DNA of 64,000 nt from Pseudomonas frederiksbergensis (GTDB lineage Bacteria; Pseudomonadota; Gammaproteobacteria; Pseudomonadales; Pseudomonadaceae), in the NCBI RefSeq assembly GCF_900105495.1, contig NZ_FNTF01000002.1, positions 5,634,501-5,698,500 on the forward strand. Reading direction: 5' to 3'. A program made the translations under genes and the position numbers. Below, piece by piece: positions 18,349 to 27,489 of the stretch. The notes beneath the pieces are model-generated. The model was not told where the DNA came from. It did not search any database and worked only from the letters and a program-made list of their open reading frames with translations. Position 1 is the stretch's first letter. Every line of letters begins with the position of its first letter.

Positions 18349-20472
18349 GTGTCGTTTGGCTCTCCATCACCGCGCTCGCCGTTGGTACTGGCACTGCTCT
18401 TCAGTTCGCCATTGCTGGCCGACGACTTGTTCCTCGACAGCGAGCCGCTGCCGCAAGTATTGACCGCCACGCGGCTCAAGCAGTCGCCGGCCGCGGTACC
18501 GGGAAGCATGACGGTGATCGACAGCGAACTGATCAACGCCAGTGGCGCCCGGGACATCAGCGAGTTGTTGCGACTGGTACCGGGAATGATGGTCGGCAAC
18601 ATCAACGGCAACCAGGCGGCGGTGAACTATCACGGCACCAATGCGAGCGAAGCGCGACGCCTGCAAGTGTTGATCGACGGCCGCTCGGTATACCGCGCAG
18701 GCCTGGCCACGGTGGACTGGAGTGACATTCCGGTGGCCCTGGAAGACATCGAACGCATCGAAGTTTTTCGTGGCCCGAACACCGTCAGCTATGGCGCCAA
18801 TGCGCTGATGGCGGTGGTCAATATCCTCACGCGCAACCCGGCCGACAGCCACGGCACGCGGATGAAAGTCAGCCGTGGGCAGCGCGGCATCGACGACTTT
18901 TACGCCAGCCAGGGCGTGGGCTGGGACGGCGGCGACCTGCGCCTGTCGCTGTCCGGCCAGCAAGACAACGGCTTCGACTCGGACCGCAACGGCACCGATT
19001 ACCGCGACAGCCGCCGTTTGAACCGCTTCAACCTCGCCGTCAGCCAGACGCTCACGGAAAACCAGAGTATCGACTGGCAATTGAATGCCAAAGAGGGGAG
19101 CAACCAGCGTCCGTATACCTACCGCCCGGTCTTCTCTGGGATTACCGCTGTCGGGAACAATTCCGACGTCGTCGCCAAGGACTATGCCGGTTCGCTGCGC
19201 TGGAACCTCGACATCAATCCCGATCACAGCCTTTACGTCCAGGGTTCGGCACAGCACTGGGATCGCCAGCAGACCTGGCGTGCCTGCGATGCCGAGGTTT
19301 CGTTCAGCCCGCAGTTGACCGAACTCTGGCAGCTCAACCCGAATTACACCGAACGCCTGGCGCGCAACATGGAGCGCTACACCGGTCCCGGCGCACCCGC
19401 AGGTGACCCGACCCAGCGCGCACTGGCCAATCAAGTGCTCGACCAATGGCGCAACGGCGCCCGGCAAACCCTCTGTGGCGATATTGACCAGAGCACCCGG
19501 GAATCGCGCTACGACCTTGAATTGCAGGACACCCTCAGCCTGTCCGACAGCCTGCGGCTGGTCAGCGGCATGAACTATCGTTACGACCGGGCAAATTCCG
19601 AGACCTACTTCAATGGCACCCTCGACGACACCACCTGGCGGGCGTTCGGCCAACTCGAGTGGCGCGCCACCGAGCATTGGTTGCTGCAGGGTGGTGCGAT
19701 GTTCGAAGACACGCAATTGATCGGCAGTTCGCTCACCCCGCGGGTGGCGGTCAACTACCTGATCAACCCGCGCCATGGCCTGCGCGCGGTGTACTCGGAA
19801 GCCATCCGCTCGCCGGACATGTTCGAGAACAACGTTAACTGGAGCTATCAGGTAAAGAACCTGCGACCCGGCGCCTATGGCCAGTCCAGTGCCCGTTATT
19901 TCGTCAAGACCCGTGGCCCCGGCAACCTCGAACAGGAACACATGCGCTCCCGGGAGCTGGGCTACAACGGCTACTTTGCCGAAGCGGGGCTGGCGGTCGA
20001 TGTAAAACTGTTCTACGACGAAATCACCGGGATGATCAGCGAACCGTTGCGCAACAATCAGTACATCGCCAGCAACTCGAACAGCGCACGCTTCTCCGGG
20101 GCAGAAACCCAGCTCGACTGGAGAATCAGCAGCGCCGATCGCCTGCGCCTGACGTATGCCTACGTCGATGCCGAGGCGAGCAACCCGCAGGATGCACAAC
20201 AGACCGCGCGAAACAGTGGTTCCGCCGGTTGGCTGCACAACTGGGGCCACGGCTGGAACAGCGCGCTCTTCTACTATGGTGACGATGCCCTGAACGGCTA
20301 CCGCTTTGAACGGGTCGACACGCGCATCGCCAAACGCATCGGCCTGGGCAAGGCCAGCCTGGAACTGGCCGGGGTGCTCCAGCAACGCCTCGACAGCCAG
20401 CCCACAACCTTCCTCGACAACAACTACGACGAGCGCCGAGTGCTTTACTTCAGCGCAGAGTTGGCGTTCTAA
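18349..20472 (+). CDS. TonB-dependent outer-membrane receptor
   Basis: A 707-residue receptor starting at GTG 18349. A signal peptide ends near LLADD, and a TonB-box-like LPQVLTATRL follows. The plug domain (about 40-160) has RRLQVLIDGRSVYRAG and ERIEVFRGPNTVSYGANALM. A beta-barrel fills the rest and ends in a terminal phenylalanine (ELAF). The barrel has long cysteine-containing loops (WRACDAEVSF, RQTLCGDI). No Fur box is evident upstream, so iron uptake is not implied. One nucleotide separates it from the periplasmic protein gene, and a hybrid kinase follows, the arrangement of PAO1 PA1613-PA1611. I infer a ligand-capture role in a sensory module. Confidence 0.9.
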   Translation: MSFGSPSPRSPLVLALLFSSPLLADDLFLDSEPLPQVLTATRLKQSPAAVPGSMTVIDSELINASGARDISELLRLVPGMMVGNINGNQAAVNYHGTNASEARRLQVLIDGRSVYRAGLATVDWSDIPVALEDIERIEVFRGPNTVSYGANALMAVVNILTRNPADSHGTRMKVSRGQRGIDDFYASQGVGWDGGDLRLSLSGQQDNGFDSDRNGTDYRDSRRLNRFNLAVSQTLTENQSIDWQLNAKEGSNQRPYTYRPVFSGITAVGNNSDVVAKDYAGSLRWNLDINPDHSLYVQGSAQHWDRQQTWRACDAEVSFSPQLTELWQLNPNYTERLARNMERYTGPGAPAGDPTQRALANQVLDQWRNGARQTLCGDIDQSTRESRYDLELQDTLSLSDSLRLVSGMNYRYDRANSETYFNGTLDDTTWRAFGQLEWRATEHWLLQGGAMFEDTQLIGSSLTPRVAVNYLINPRHGLRAVYSEAIRSPDMFENNVNWSYQVKNLRPGAYGQSSARYFVKTRGPGNLEQEHMRSRELGYNGYFAEAGLAVDVKLFYDEITGMISEPLRNNQYIASNSNSARFSGAETQLDWRISSADRLRLTYAYVDAEASNPQDAQQTARNSGSAGWLHNWGHGWNSALFYYGDDALNGYRFERVDTRIAKRIGLGKASLELAGVLQQRLDSQPTTFLDNNYDERRVLYFSAELAF

Positions 20473-20473
20473 G

Positions 20474-21406
20474 GTGCTGTGTAGCCCGTCACGCAAAACG
20501 CCAATCCTTGGCCGCCTGCTGGCCGGGTTGTGCCTGGTGTTTACCGGACTGCTGAGCAGCCTGCCGGCCAGCGCCGCGGACATTTTGCTGACCGGCGCGG
20601 AGGACGGTCCGGCCATGCAATCCTTCACCCAGGCCCTGAGCACCTTGCGGTCTGCCGATAACGTGCGCTTCCAGCCGCTGGCCAGTCTGCCGGCGCCAGG
20701 CAAGCTGCCCGCCGGGACCCGTTTGATTCTGCTCGATCTGCCGAGCCTCGACTGGCGTCTGCAAGACGCCCAAGGCCCGGCGACGCTGGTGCTGCGCATC
20801 AGCCGCCTGCAAGCCCGCCAGCGTCTGGGGACCACCCTGCCCCCGCGCCTCAGCCTACTCTGGAGCGACCCGCCGCTGGACCGCCAATTGCGCCTTACCC
20901 GATTGCTGCTGCCGCAGGTCAAACGGGTCGGCGTGCTCTTTGACAGCCACAGCGAATTCCTTTTGCAGGAATTGCATCAGGCCGCCCACTCCCTGGGCCT
21001 TGAGGTGGTCACCGAGCGCTGGGACAACACCAACGACAGTCGGCCGTTGCAGAACTTGCTGAAGAACAGCGACGTGTTGCTGGGCCTCGACGATCCCGAC
21101 CTGTACAACCCGAAAACCGTGAAAAACCTGTTGCTCAGCAGCTATGCACGGCAAATGGCGCTGATCGGACCTAACGCCGGGTTCGTCAGGGCCGGGAGCC
21201 TGGCCAGCACCTACAGCGATCAGAGCGATTGGCTGGCAATGCTCGACGAACTGCTCGACCGGCCACCGGCCACCTGGCCTCGCGCGCACTACCCGCAACG
21301 CTTCAAAGTCTTGAGTAACGCGCAAGTGGCTCGTTCATTAGGTATTGAACAGATGGACGACGCGTCTGTCGCAACACAGTTGGCCGAAGGAGAAAATCGC
21401 CCATGA
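20474..21406 (+). CDS. Periplasmic ABC-type substrate-binding-like protein
   Basis: A 310-residue exported protein resembling the ABC_sub_bind family. The signal peptide is [21 protein letters not shown]. The body alternates alpha/beta segments ([32 protein letters not shown]) typical of two-lobed binding proteins. No permease or ATPase gene is nearby, and the gene sits between a TonB receptor and a hybrid kinase whose start it overlaps by four bases. This suggests ligand presentation to the kinase rather than transport. GTG 20474 is the best start: the receptor stop is one base upstream, and no strong ribosome site is needed if translation is coupled. Confidence 0.8.
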   Translation: MLCSPSRKTPILGRLLAGLCLVFTGLLSSLPASAADILLTGAEDGPAMQSFTQALSTLRSADNVRFQPLASLPAPGKLPAGTRLILLDLPSLDWRLQDAQGPATLVLRISRLQARQRLGTTLPPRLSLLWSDPPLDRQLRLTRLLLPQVKRVGVLFDSHSEFLLQELHQAAHSLGLEVVTERWDNTNDSRPLQNLLKNSDVLLGLDDPDLYNPKTVKNLLLSSYARQMALIGPNAGFVRAGSLASTYSDQSDWLAMLDELLDRPPATWPRAHYPQRFKVLSNAQVARSLGIEQMDDASVATQLAEGENRP

Positions 21407-23304
21407 CCTTCCGTCGCCGTTGGGACATCAACACCCGCACACAAATCATCAGCCTCGGCCCTGCCCTGTTGCTGACGTTGCTGTTGATCAGCTTCTTTAC
21501 CTTCGTGCGGATCCAGGACCTGCGTCAGGAGCTCAATCACACCGGGCAACTGATCGCCAACCAACTGGCGCCGGCCACCGAATACGGGGTGATCTCGGGC
21601 AACAATGAGGTGCTCGACAGTTTGCTCAAGGCGACCCTGGCCACGCCCAATGTGCGCTTTCTGGAAGTCCAGGACAGCGCCAACCGGATTCTGGTGTACG
21701 TCGAGCAACCGTCGCAAACTCACAACCGCTCACACCAGGTCGAAGTGTTCCAGGCCCCCGTGCGGCTGCAACGCATCCAGCTGCACAATGATTTCCTGCA
21801 GGGCAGCCGCGTCGCCAACGCGGCGCCCACCGAGGATTATCTGGGTCGGGTGATCGTCGGCCTGTCCAATGACGCCTTCAGCCAGCGTCAACAGGAAATC
21901 CTGCTCAAGGCCGGGATCCTGGCGCTGTTCGCCCTGCTGTTCACCTTTCTGCTGGCCCGGCGCCTGGCCGGCAGCCTGTCGCAACCGATCCGCGACATCG
22001 GCAACGCGGTCAAGGCGATTCAGGACGGCGACTACAAAACGCCGCTGCCGATCGTCGACGACACTGAGCTGGGCGCGCTGTCGCAACACATCAACAACCT
22101 CGCCAGCGGGCTCGAACAAGCCAGCCGCGAACAGCATCAAGCGATGGCGCAGTTGATCCAGACGCGCGAGGAAGCGGAAAAAGCCAACAATGCCAAATCC
22201 GATTTCCTAGCGATGATGAGCCACGAACTACGCACGCCGATGAATGGCGTGCTGGGCATGCTGCAACTGCTGGAAACCACAGAGATGACCGAGGAGCAGG
22301 TCGAATACGCGGCGCTCGCCTCGGAGTCCACCGAACACCTGCTCAAAGTCATCAACGACATTCTCGATTTCTCGCGCATCGAGCGTTCGGAACTGGAGCT
22401 GGAGCACATTCCATTCAACCTCGCAGACCTGATCGCCAGTTGTGCCCAGTCGTTCTCGCACAGCGCCGCGCAACGCGGCCTCGACCTGGCGTTGTCGATC
22501 CCGGACGACATGCGCGCGTTGCAGGTGCAGGGCGACCCGACGCGGATCCGGCAGATCCTGGTCAACTTGATCGGTAACGCTCTGAAATTCACCGAACAGG
22601 GCCGCGTCAGCATTGAACCGCAATGGCAATCGCTGGACCACGAACTGCTGTGGTTCACCTGCACTGTGCGCGACAGCGGAATTGGGATCTCGGCTGAAAG
22701 CCTGGAATTGATGTTCAACGCCTTCCAACAGGCCGACAGTTCTATTTCGAGGCGATACGGTGGCACCGGGCTGGGCCTGCCGATTGCTCGCACGCTGGCT
22801 GAACGCATGGGTGGCACGTTGCGCGCCCAGAGCGAGGAAGGTCGCGGCTCGGTATTCACCCTGGAAATCCCGCTGGCGCTCTATAAACAGACGCCACCCG
22901 TGCTGGCGCCACGCACACCGACCGGCAGCGGTGATGGCGAAGGGCGCAACGTGTTGCTGGTGGAAGACAATCCGGTCAATCAGACGGTCATCGAAGCAAT
23001 GTTGCGCAGTCTGGGCTTTACTGTCAGCGTCGTCACCGATGGCGCGCAGGCCGTGCGCAGTGCGGAGAGTCTGATTTTCGAAGCGATTCTGATGGATTGC
23101 CGGCTACCGATCATCGACGGCTACGAGGCCACCCGACAGATTCGCCAATTACCCGGCTGCACAGACTTGCCGATCATCGCGCTGACCGCCAACGCCTTGC
23201 AGGGCGACCGCGAAGCCTGTTTATCGGCGGGAATGAACGATTACCTGGCCAAGCCCTTCAAACGCACAGATTTGCAGCAAATTCTGCAGCGCTGGGTGCA
23301 GTAG
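21403..23304 (+). CDS. Hybrid sensor histidine kinase, PA1611 type
   Basis: A 633-residue inner-membrane kinase. Membrane helices lie at about 15-35 and 168-187 and enclose a periplasmic sensor of about 130 residues. HAMP (about 188-240), HisKA with H274 in [10 protein letters not shown], a HATPase domain (GNALKF, DSGIGI, GGTGLGL) and a receiver with D565 follow. It has no HPt or output domain, so phosphate must pass to another protein. Its position just upstream of fabA is that of PAO1 PA1611, reported to bind RetS and relieve its inhibition of GacS. That function is transferred by synteny and architecture. Confidence 0.9.
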   Translation: MTFRRRWDINTRTQIISLGPALLLTLLLISFFTFVRIQDLRQELNHTGQLIANQLAPATEYGVISGNNEVLDSLLKATLATPNVRFLEVQDSANRILVYVEQPSQTHNRSHQVEVFQAPVRLQRIQLHNDFLQGSRVANAAPTEDYLGRVIVGLSNDAFSQRQQEILLKAGILALFALLFTFLLARRLAGSLSQPIRDIGNAVKAIQDGDYKTPLPIVDDTELGALSQHINNLASGLEQASREQHQAMAQLIQTREEAEKANNAKSDFLAMMSHELRTPMNGVLGMLQLLETTEMTEEQVEYAALASESTEHLLKVINDILDFSRIERSELELEHIPFNLADLIASCAQSFSHSAAQRGLDLALSIPDDMRALQVQGDPTRIRQILVNLIGNALKFTEQGRVSIEPQWQSLDHELLWFTCTVRDSGIGISAESLELMFNAFQQADSSISRRYGGTGLGLPIARTLAERMGGTLRAQSEEGRGSVFTLEIPLALYKQTPPVLAPRTPTGSGDGEGRNVLLVEDNPVNQTVIEAMLRSLGFTVSVVTDGAQAVRSAESLIFEAILMDCRLPIIDGYEATRQIRQLPGCTDLPIIALTANALQGDREACLSAGMNDYLAKPFKRTDLQQILQRWVQ

Positions 23305-23402
23305 TGCAGGCCTTTCGGCTATCTGCGACTGGCGTGAAAGGCGAAAGTGCGGCAGTCTTAGGCACCCGAACAGGCCCGAAAAGGGGCTTGAATAATAATT
23401 TC

Positions 23403-23420
23403 AGTGCACAAGTGTACATT
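23403..23420. promoter_or_regulatory. FabR/DesT-like operator candidate upstream of fabA
   Basis: AGTGCACAAGTGTACATT is an imperfect palindrome resembling the E. coli FabR site (AGCGTACA-N2-TGTTCGCT). DesT, a FabR relative, controls fabAB in P. aeruginosa. The match is by eye only. Confidence 0.4.
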
Positions 23421-23551
23421 CATGTCCTTGGTGCTGTGACTTTCACCACAACGCAATAGTCTATGAGTAGGCTGCTGACTCGAGGCATGAACGCTTCGAT
23501 CGGCCGGGAAGATTTGCCCCACCTGCCGCATGGGACTATTGAGGAGCTCGC

Positions 23552-24067
23552 ATGACCCAACAAAACGCCTTTACTCGGGAAGACCTGCTGCGCTGCAGTC
23601 GCGGTGAGCTGTTCGGCCCAGGTAACGCACAACTGCCCGCCCCGAACATGTTGATGGTGGATCGCATCACCCATATCAGCGCCGAGGGTGGCAAGTACGG
23701 CAAGGGTGAATTGGTCGCCGAGCTGGATATCACTCCGGACCTGTGGTTCTTCGCCTGCCATTTCGAAGGCGATCCGGTGATGCCAGGCTGCCTGGGCCTC
23801 GACGCCATGTGGCAACTGGTCGGTTTCTTCCTCGGCTGGCAAGGTCTGCCGGGCCGCGGTCGCGCCCTGGGTTCGGGCGAAGTGAAATTCTTTGGTCAGG
23901 TTCTGCCGACCGCCAAGAAAGTAACCTATAACATTCAGATCAAGCGTGTACTGAAAGGCAAGCTGAACCTGGCCATCGCCGATGGTTCGGTCAGCGTCGA
24001 CGGCCGCGAGATCTACACCGCCGAAGGCCTTCGGGTCGGCGTTTTCACCTCCACTGACAACTTCTAA
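23552..24067 (+). CDS. fabA: 3-hydroxydecanoyl-ACP dehydratase/isomerase
   Basis: Dehydrates 3-hydroxydecanoyl-ACP and isomerises the trans-2 product to cis-3-decenoyl-ACP, the branch point of anaerobic unsaturated fatty acid synthesis. The 171-residue length is exact for the family. The catalytic pair is visible as H70 in the [12 protein letters not shown] motif and D84 in GLDAMW. A GAGGAG ribosome site precedes ATG 23552. fabB follows after 11 nt, forming the conserved fabAB operon. Confidence 0.98.
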   Translation: MTQQNAFTREDLLRCSRGELFGPGNAQLPAPNMLMVDRITHISAEGGKYGKGELVAELDITPDLWFFACHFEGDPVMPGCLGLDAMWQLVGFFLGWQGLPGRGRALGSGEVKFFGQVLPTAKKVTYNIQIKRVLKGKLNLAIADGSVSVDGREIYTAEGLRVGVFTSTDNF

Positions 24068-24078
24068 GGGTTATCCGC

Positions 24079-25299
24079 ATGCGCCGCGTCGTTATCACTG
24101 GTCTGGGCATCGTTTCGTGCCTGGGCAATGACAAAGAGACCGTCTCCGCTAACCTGCGTGCAAGCCGCCCTGGCATCCGGTTCAACCCGGAATATGCCGA
24201 AATGGGTCTGCGTAGCCAGGTTTCCGGCTCCATTGACCTTCCCCTCGAAGAGCTGATCGATCGCAAGATCTTTCGCTTCGTCGGCCACGCGGCGGCTTAC
24301 GCCTACCTGGCCATGAAAGACGCCATCGCCGACTCCGGTCTGACCGATGAGCAAGTCTCCAATCCGCGTACCGGCCTGATCGCCGGTTCCGGTGGTGCCT
24401 CCACGCTGAACCAGATGGAAGCGCTGGACATCCTGCGCGAGAAAGGCGTGAAACGCGTTGGCCCGTACCGTGTAACGCGGACCATGAGCAGCACCGTTTC
24501 CGCTTGCCTGGCCACGCCGTTCAAGATCAAGGGCCTGAACTACTCCATCGCATCTGCCTGCGCCACCAGTGCTCACTGCATCGGTAACGCCATGGAACAG
24601 ATCCAGATGGGCAAGCAGGACATCGTGTTCGCCGGTGGCGGTGAAGAAGAGCATTGGAGCCAATCGTTCCTGTTCGACGCCATGGGCGCACTGTCCAGCC
24701 AGTACAACGAAACCCCGGAAAAAGCTTCCCGTGCCTACGACGCCAAGCGTGACGGTTTCGTCATCGCCGGCGGTGGCGGCATGGTCGTGGTCGAAGAGCT
24801 GGAACACGCTCTGGCCCGTGGCGCGAAGATCTACGCGGAAATCGTTGGCTATGGCGCGACCTCCGACGGCTACGACATGGTCGCTCCAAGCGGCGAAGGC
24901 GCCATCCGCTGCATGCAGATGGCCATGTCCACCGTTGACGCTCCGATCGACTACCTGAACACCCACGGCACCTCGACTCCGGTCGGCGACGTCATGGAAA
25001 TGAAAGGTGTGCGTGAAGTGTTCGGTGACAAGGCTCCGGCCATCAGCTCCACCAAGAGCCTGTCGGGTCACTCCCTGGGCGCCGCCGGCGTTCACGAAGC
25101 GATCTACTGCATGCTGATGATGGAAGGCAACTTCATGGCGGGTTCCGCCAACATCGACGAACTGGACCCGGAAGTGGCTGACATGCCGATCCTGACCAAG
25201 ACTCGTGAAGACGCCACCATCAACACCGTGATGAGCAACAGCTTCGGCTTCGGTGGCACCAATGCCACGCTGGTACTGAAGCGCTGGGCCGGTAAGTAA
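24079..25299 (+). CDS. fabB: 3-oxoacyl-ACP synthase I
   Basis: Condensing enzyme that elongates cis-3-decenoyl-ACP, working with FabA in unsaturated fatty acid synthesis. The 406-residue protein has the nucleophile cysteine at residue 161 in [12 protein letters not shown]. The two catalytic histidines lie in [11 protein letters not shown] and [11 protein letters not shown], and the C-terminal [13 protein letters not shown] is conserved. It is co-transcribed with fabA and closed by a strong terminator. Confidence 0.98.
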   Translation: MRRVVITGLGIVSCLGNDKETVSANLRASRPGIRFNPEYAEMGLRSQVSGSIDLPLEELIDRKIFRFVGHAAAYAYLAMKDAIADSGLTDEQVSNPRTGLIAGSGGASTLNQMEALDILREKGVKRVGPYRVTRTMSSTVSACLATPFKIKGLNYSIASACATSAHCIGNAMEQIQMGKQDIVFAGGGEEEHWSQSFLFDAMGALSSQYNETPEKASRAYDAKRDGFVIAGGGGMVVVEELEHALARGAKIYAEIVGYGATSDGYDMVAPSGEGAIRCMQMAMSTVDAPIDYLNTHGTSTPVGDVMEMKGVREVFGDKAPAISSTKSLSGHSLGAAGVHEAIYCMLMMEGNFMAGSANIDELDPEVADMPILTKTREDATINTVMSNSFGFGGTNATLVLKRWAGK

Positions 25300-25322
25300 T
25301 ACCCCGCCCTTCTAAGCTGCAC

Positions 25323-25358
25323 ACAAAAACGCCCCGACTGGTTCGGGGCGTTTTTTTG
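25323..25358 (+). terminator. fabAB terminator
   Basis: Stem CGCCCCGA paired with TCGGGGCG, flanked by an A-run and seven T residues, 30 nt after the fabB stop. Confidence 0.92.
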
Positions 25359-25384
25359 TGCCTGAAAGATTGAACACCGCAATC

Positions 25385-25476
25385 CTGTGGGAGCGAGCCT
25401 GCTCGCGATGACGGCACCACATTCAACATTTCTGTATGAATGAGACCGCTATTGCGAGCAGGCTCACTCCCACAGG
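25385..25476. repeat. Inverted REP pair
   Basis: Two REP arms of the main family, the second slightly degenerate (ATTGCGAGCAGGCTCACTCCCAC). The interval 25300-25698 otherwise holds the fabB terminator, a hairpin with GGATTTT/AAAAATCC arms near 25576 and the candidate promoter below. I see no gene in it. Confidence 0.88.
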
Positions 25477-25619
25477 TTTTGTGTGAAGCCAGACATTTTC
25501 GTCAATGCGAACATGAAGCTTTTGTCATGAAACCCAGCGGCCTGCGACCAAATGCCACGTGTTTCAAGGGCTGCAGGATTTTCTCTGATTTTGCAAAAAT
25601 CCGTTACCAGACTCAGCCA

Positions 25620-25649
25620 TTTACTTAGCAGGCTAACAAAACCTATAAC
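25620..25649 (+). promoter_or_regulatory. Candidate promoter of the 62-residue protein gene
   Basis: TTTACT (25620-25625), an 18-bp spacer and CCTATAAC with TATAAC at 25644-25649. The C before the -10 could favour sigma-S. Weak evidence. Confidence 0.4.
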
Positions 25650-25698
25650 GGAGTCCTGCACACGCCTTGCTGCAGATAACAGAGATTGGAGCTAGCAG

Positions 25699-25887
25699 AT
25701 GACTGTAAAAGTAACTGAACGCGACGATTCACATAAGTCCCACGAAGGCATAGCCGCCGGTCTCCGGATCTGGGACGTGCATCAACAAGACATGCTGGTG
25801 GGGATGTTCCACTCCGAAACCGATGCCCGCAGCTACAAGGCCGAACTGGAAAAACTGGAGCAGCAACGAGCGCTCCAATCCGCATAA
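25699..25887 (+). CDS. Small protein of unknown function (62 residues)
   Basis: A 62-residue hydrophilic protein with no signal peptide or membrane segment. A GGAG ribosome site lies nine bases before ATG 25699. The central segment GLRIWDVHQQDMLVGMFHSETDA looks like a compact beta structure, followed by a charged C-terminal helix (YKAELEKLEQQRALQ). I do not recognise a named family. It has its own likely promoter and a closing hairpin, which supports a real monocistronic gene. Confidence 0.75.
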   Translation: MTVKVTERDDSHKSHEGIAAGLRIWDVHQQDMLVGMFHSETDARSYKAELEKLEQQRALQSA

Positions 25888-25904
25888 GCAATGACAGCAT
25901 TGAA

Positions 25905-25939
25905 AACGACAAACCCCGCCATGAGCGGGGTTTGTCGTT
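25905..25939. terminator. Convergent terminator hairpin
   Basis: A 15-bp stem (AACGACAAACCCCGC with GCGGGGTTTGTCGTT) lies between two convergent genes. The T-tract is short on both strands. Confidence 0.75.
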
Positions 25940-25957
25940 GTTGCAGCCTTTATCGAC

Positions 25958-26500
25958 TTACCACATCAGATCGTCCGGGATCTGATAGGCCGCGTACGGA
26001 TCGTCTTCGGCAGCGACTTCTTCGGTCTTCACGTTCATCTGCACGATACGCTGTGGATCGCGCTCCTGGATCTTCAGGGCCGCCTCACGCGGGATCACTT
26101 CATAACCGCCGGCATGGTGCACGATGGCCAGCGAACCGCTGCTGAGCTTGTTGCGCATCAGCGTGTTGACGCAGATGCGCTTGACCTTCTTGTCGTCGAC
26201 GAAGTTGTAGTAGTCCTCGGTCGTCAGCTTCGGCAGACGCGAGACTTCGATCAACTGTTTGACCTGGGCTGCGCGAGCCTTGGCCTCGGCCTTCTCCTGT
26301 TGCTGACGGTTCAGCTCCTGATCGCGCTTGACCTTCTCGGCCATGGCTTCCTGAGCCGCCCGCTGCTGCGAGTCATCAAGTTCGATCTGACCTTTGTGGG
26401 CCAGACGCTGCTGTTTCTGCTTCTCTTTGCCGACCTGTTTGGCCTGCTTCTGGTTGACCAGCCCTGCTTTGAGCAACTGGTCGCGAAGGGAAATGCTCAT
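25958..26500 (-). CDS. DUF2058 family protein (YaiL-like)
   Basis: A 180-residue cytoplasmic protein. It begins MSISLRDQLLKAGLVNQKQAKQ, then a very basic, glutamine-rich coiled-coil region (about 20-95). A conserved C-terminal domain with PKLTTEDYYNFVDDKKVKRICV and GGYEVIPREAALKI follows. The pattern is that of DUF2058, described as nucleoprotein- or polyglutamine-associated but uncharacterised. It lies downstream of mazG in the same direction. Confidence 0.88.
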   Translation of the reverse strand: MSISLRDQLLKAGLVNQKQAKQVGKEKQKQQRLAHKGQIELDDSQQRAAQEAMAEKVKRDQELNRQQQEKAEAKARAAQVKQLIEVSRLPKLTTEDYYNFVDDKKVKRICVNTLMRNKLSSGSLAIVHHAGGYEVIPREAALKIQERDPQRIVQMNVKTEEVAAEDDPYAAYQIPDDLMW

Positions 26501-26528
26501 GGTGCTTATTACTCACTTAGGCAACTGC

Positions 26529-27365
26529 TCAACCGCAGCTGGGCAAATTCTTTTCCTGACGTTTGGCTTCGCCCCACAAGGCGTCCAACTCTTCGAGGGT
26601 GCAATCTTCTATGGGACGGTGGGTGTCGCGCAATGCCTGTTCGATAAAACGGAAGCGTCTTTCGAACTTGCTGTTGGCGCCACGCAGTGCAGTTTCGGGA
26701 TCGACCTTGAGATGACGCGCCAGATTGACCACGGAAAACAACAAATCACCGACTTCATCGGCAATCGCTGCCGAGTCATTGTCGGCCATGGCTTCGAGCA
26801 CTTCATCGAGCTCTTCGCGCACTTTGTCGAGCACCGGCAAGGCGTCCGGCCAGTCGAACCCGACCTGCCCCGCGCGCTTCTGCAGCTTCGCCGAACGGGA
26901 CAATGCCGGCAGTGCTGCGGGTACGTCGTCAAGCAAGGACAGCTGCATTGGCGTGGATGATTTCTCGGCGCGCTCTTCGGCCTTGATCTCTTCCCAGCGC
27001 TGCTTGACCTGATCTTCATTCAGCCGCGGAACATCCAGCGGCGCGTACAGATCACCGGTAGGAAACACGTGCGGATGACGACGAATCAATTTGCGGGTGA
27101 TGCTGTCGATGACACCGGCGAATTCGAAGCGCCCTTCTTCCCGCGCCAGCTGGCTGTAATAAACCACCTGGAACAGCAAATCCCCCAACTCACCCTGCAA
27201 GTGATCGAAGTCACCGCGCTCGATGGCGTCGGCGACTTCGTAGGCTTCTTCAAGGGTGTGCGGGACGATGGTTTCGTAGGTTTGCTTGATGTCCCACGGG
27301 CAGCCATATTGCGGGTCGCGCAGACGGCTCATCAGGTGCAGCAAGTCTTCAAGGCTGTACATCAA
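26529..27365 (-). CDS. mazG: Nucleoside triphosphate pyrophosphohydrolase
   Basis: Hydrolyses (d)NTPs to NMP and pyrophosphate, cleaning the pool and, in E. coli, countering ppGpp effects. The 278-residue protein has two MazG domains. The N-terminal one contains the metal-binding EEAYEVADAIERGD and ELGDLLFQVVYYSQ; the second carries DEVLEAMADND and DEVGDLLFSVVNLARH. It is separated from relA only by a REP pair, the relA-mazG neighbourhood common in gammaproteobacteria. Confidence 0.95.
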   Translation of the reverse strand: MMYSLEDLLHLMSRLRDPQYGCPWDIKQTYETIVPHTLEEAYEVADAIERGDFDHLQGELGDLLFQVVYYSQLAREEGRFEFAGVIDSITRKLIRRHPHVFPTGDLYAPLDVPRLNEDQVKQRWEEIKAEERAEKSSTPMQLSLLDDVPAALPALSRSAKLQKRAGQVGFDWPDALPVLDKVREELDEVLEAMADNDSAAIADEVGDLLFSVVNLARHLKVDPETALRGANSKFERRFRFIEQALRDTHRPIEDCTLEELDALWGEAKRQEKNLPSCG

Positions 27366-27385
27366 TCATGTCTCATCACAAAAAC

Positions 27386-27479
27386 CTGTGGGAGCGAGCC
27401 AGCTCGCGATGATAGCGGACTGGCAGACAACACAGATGTCGACTGAAATACCGCCATCGCGAGCAGGCTCGCTCCCACA
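27386..27479. repeat. Inverted REP pair between relA and mazG
   Basis: GTGGGAGCGAGCCAGCTCGCGAT and its inverted partner of the main REP family flank a 45-nt spacer. The pair lies in the relA-mazG intergenic gap, where it could affect mRNA stability. Confidence 0.88.
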
Positions 27480-27489
27480 TTGGTCATCT

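Noticed and set aside
18367..20922. 851-codon open frame on the minus strand
   Set aside because: It runs fully antisense to the TonB-dependent receptor and binding-protein genes. Long antisense frames are expected in GC-rich coding DNA, and its translation has no recognisable domain.
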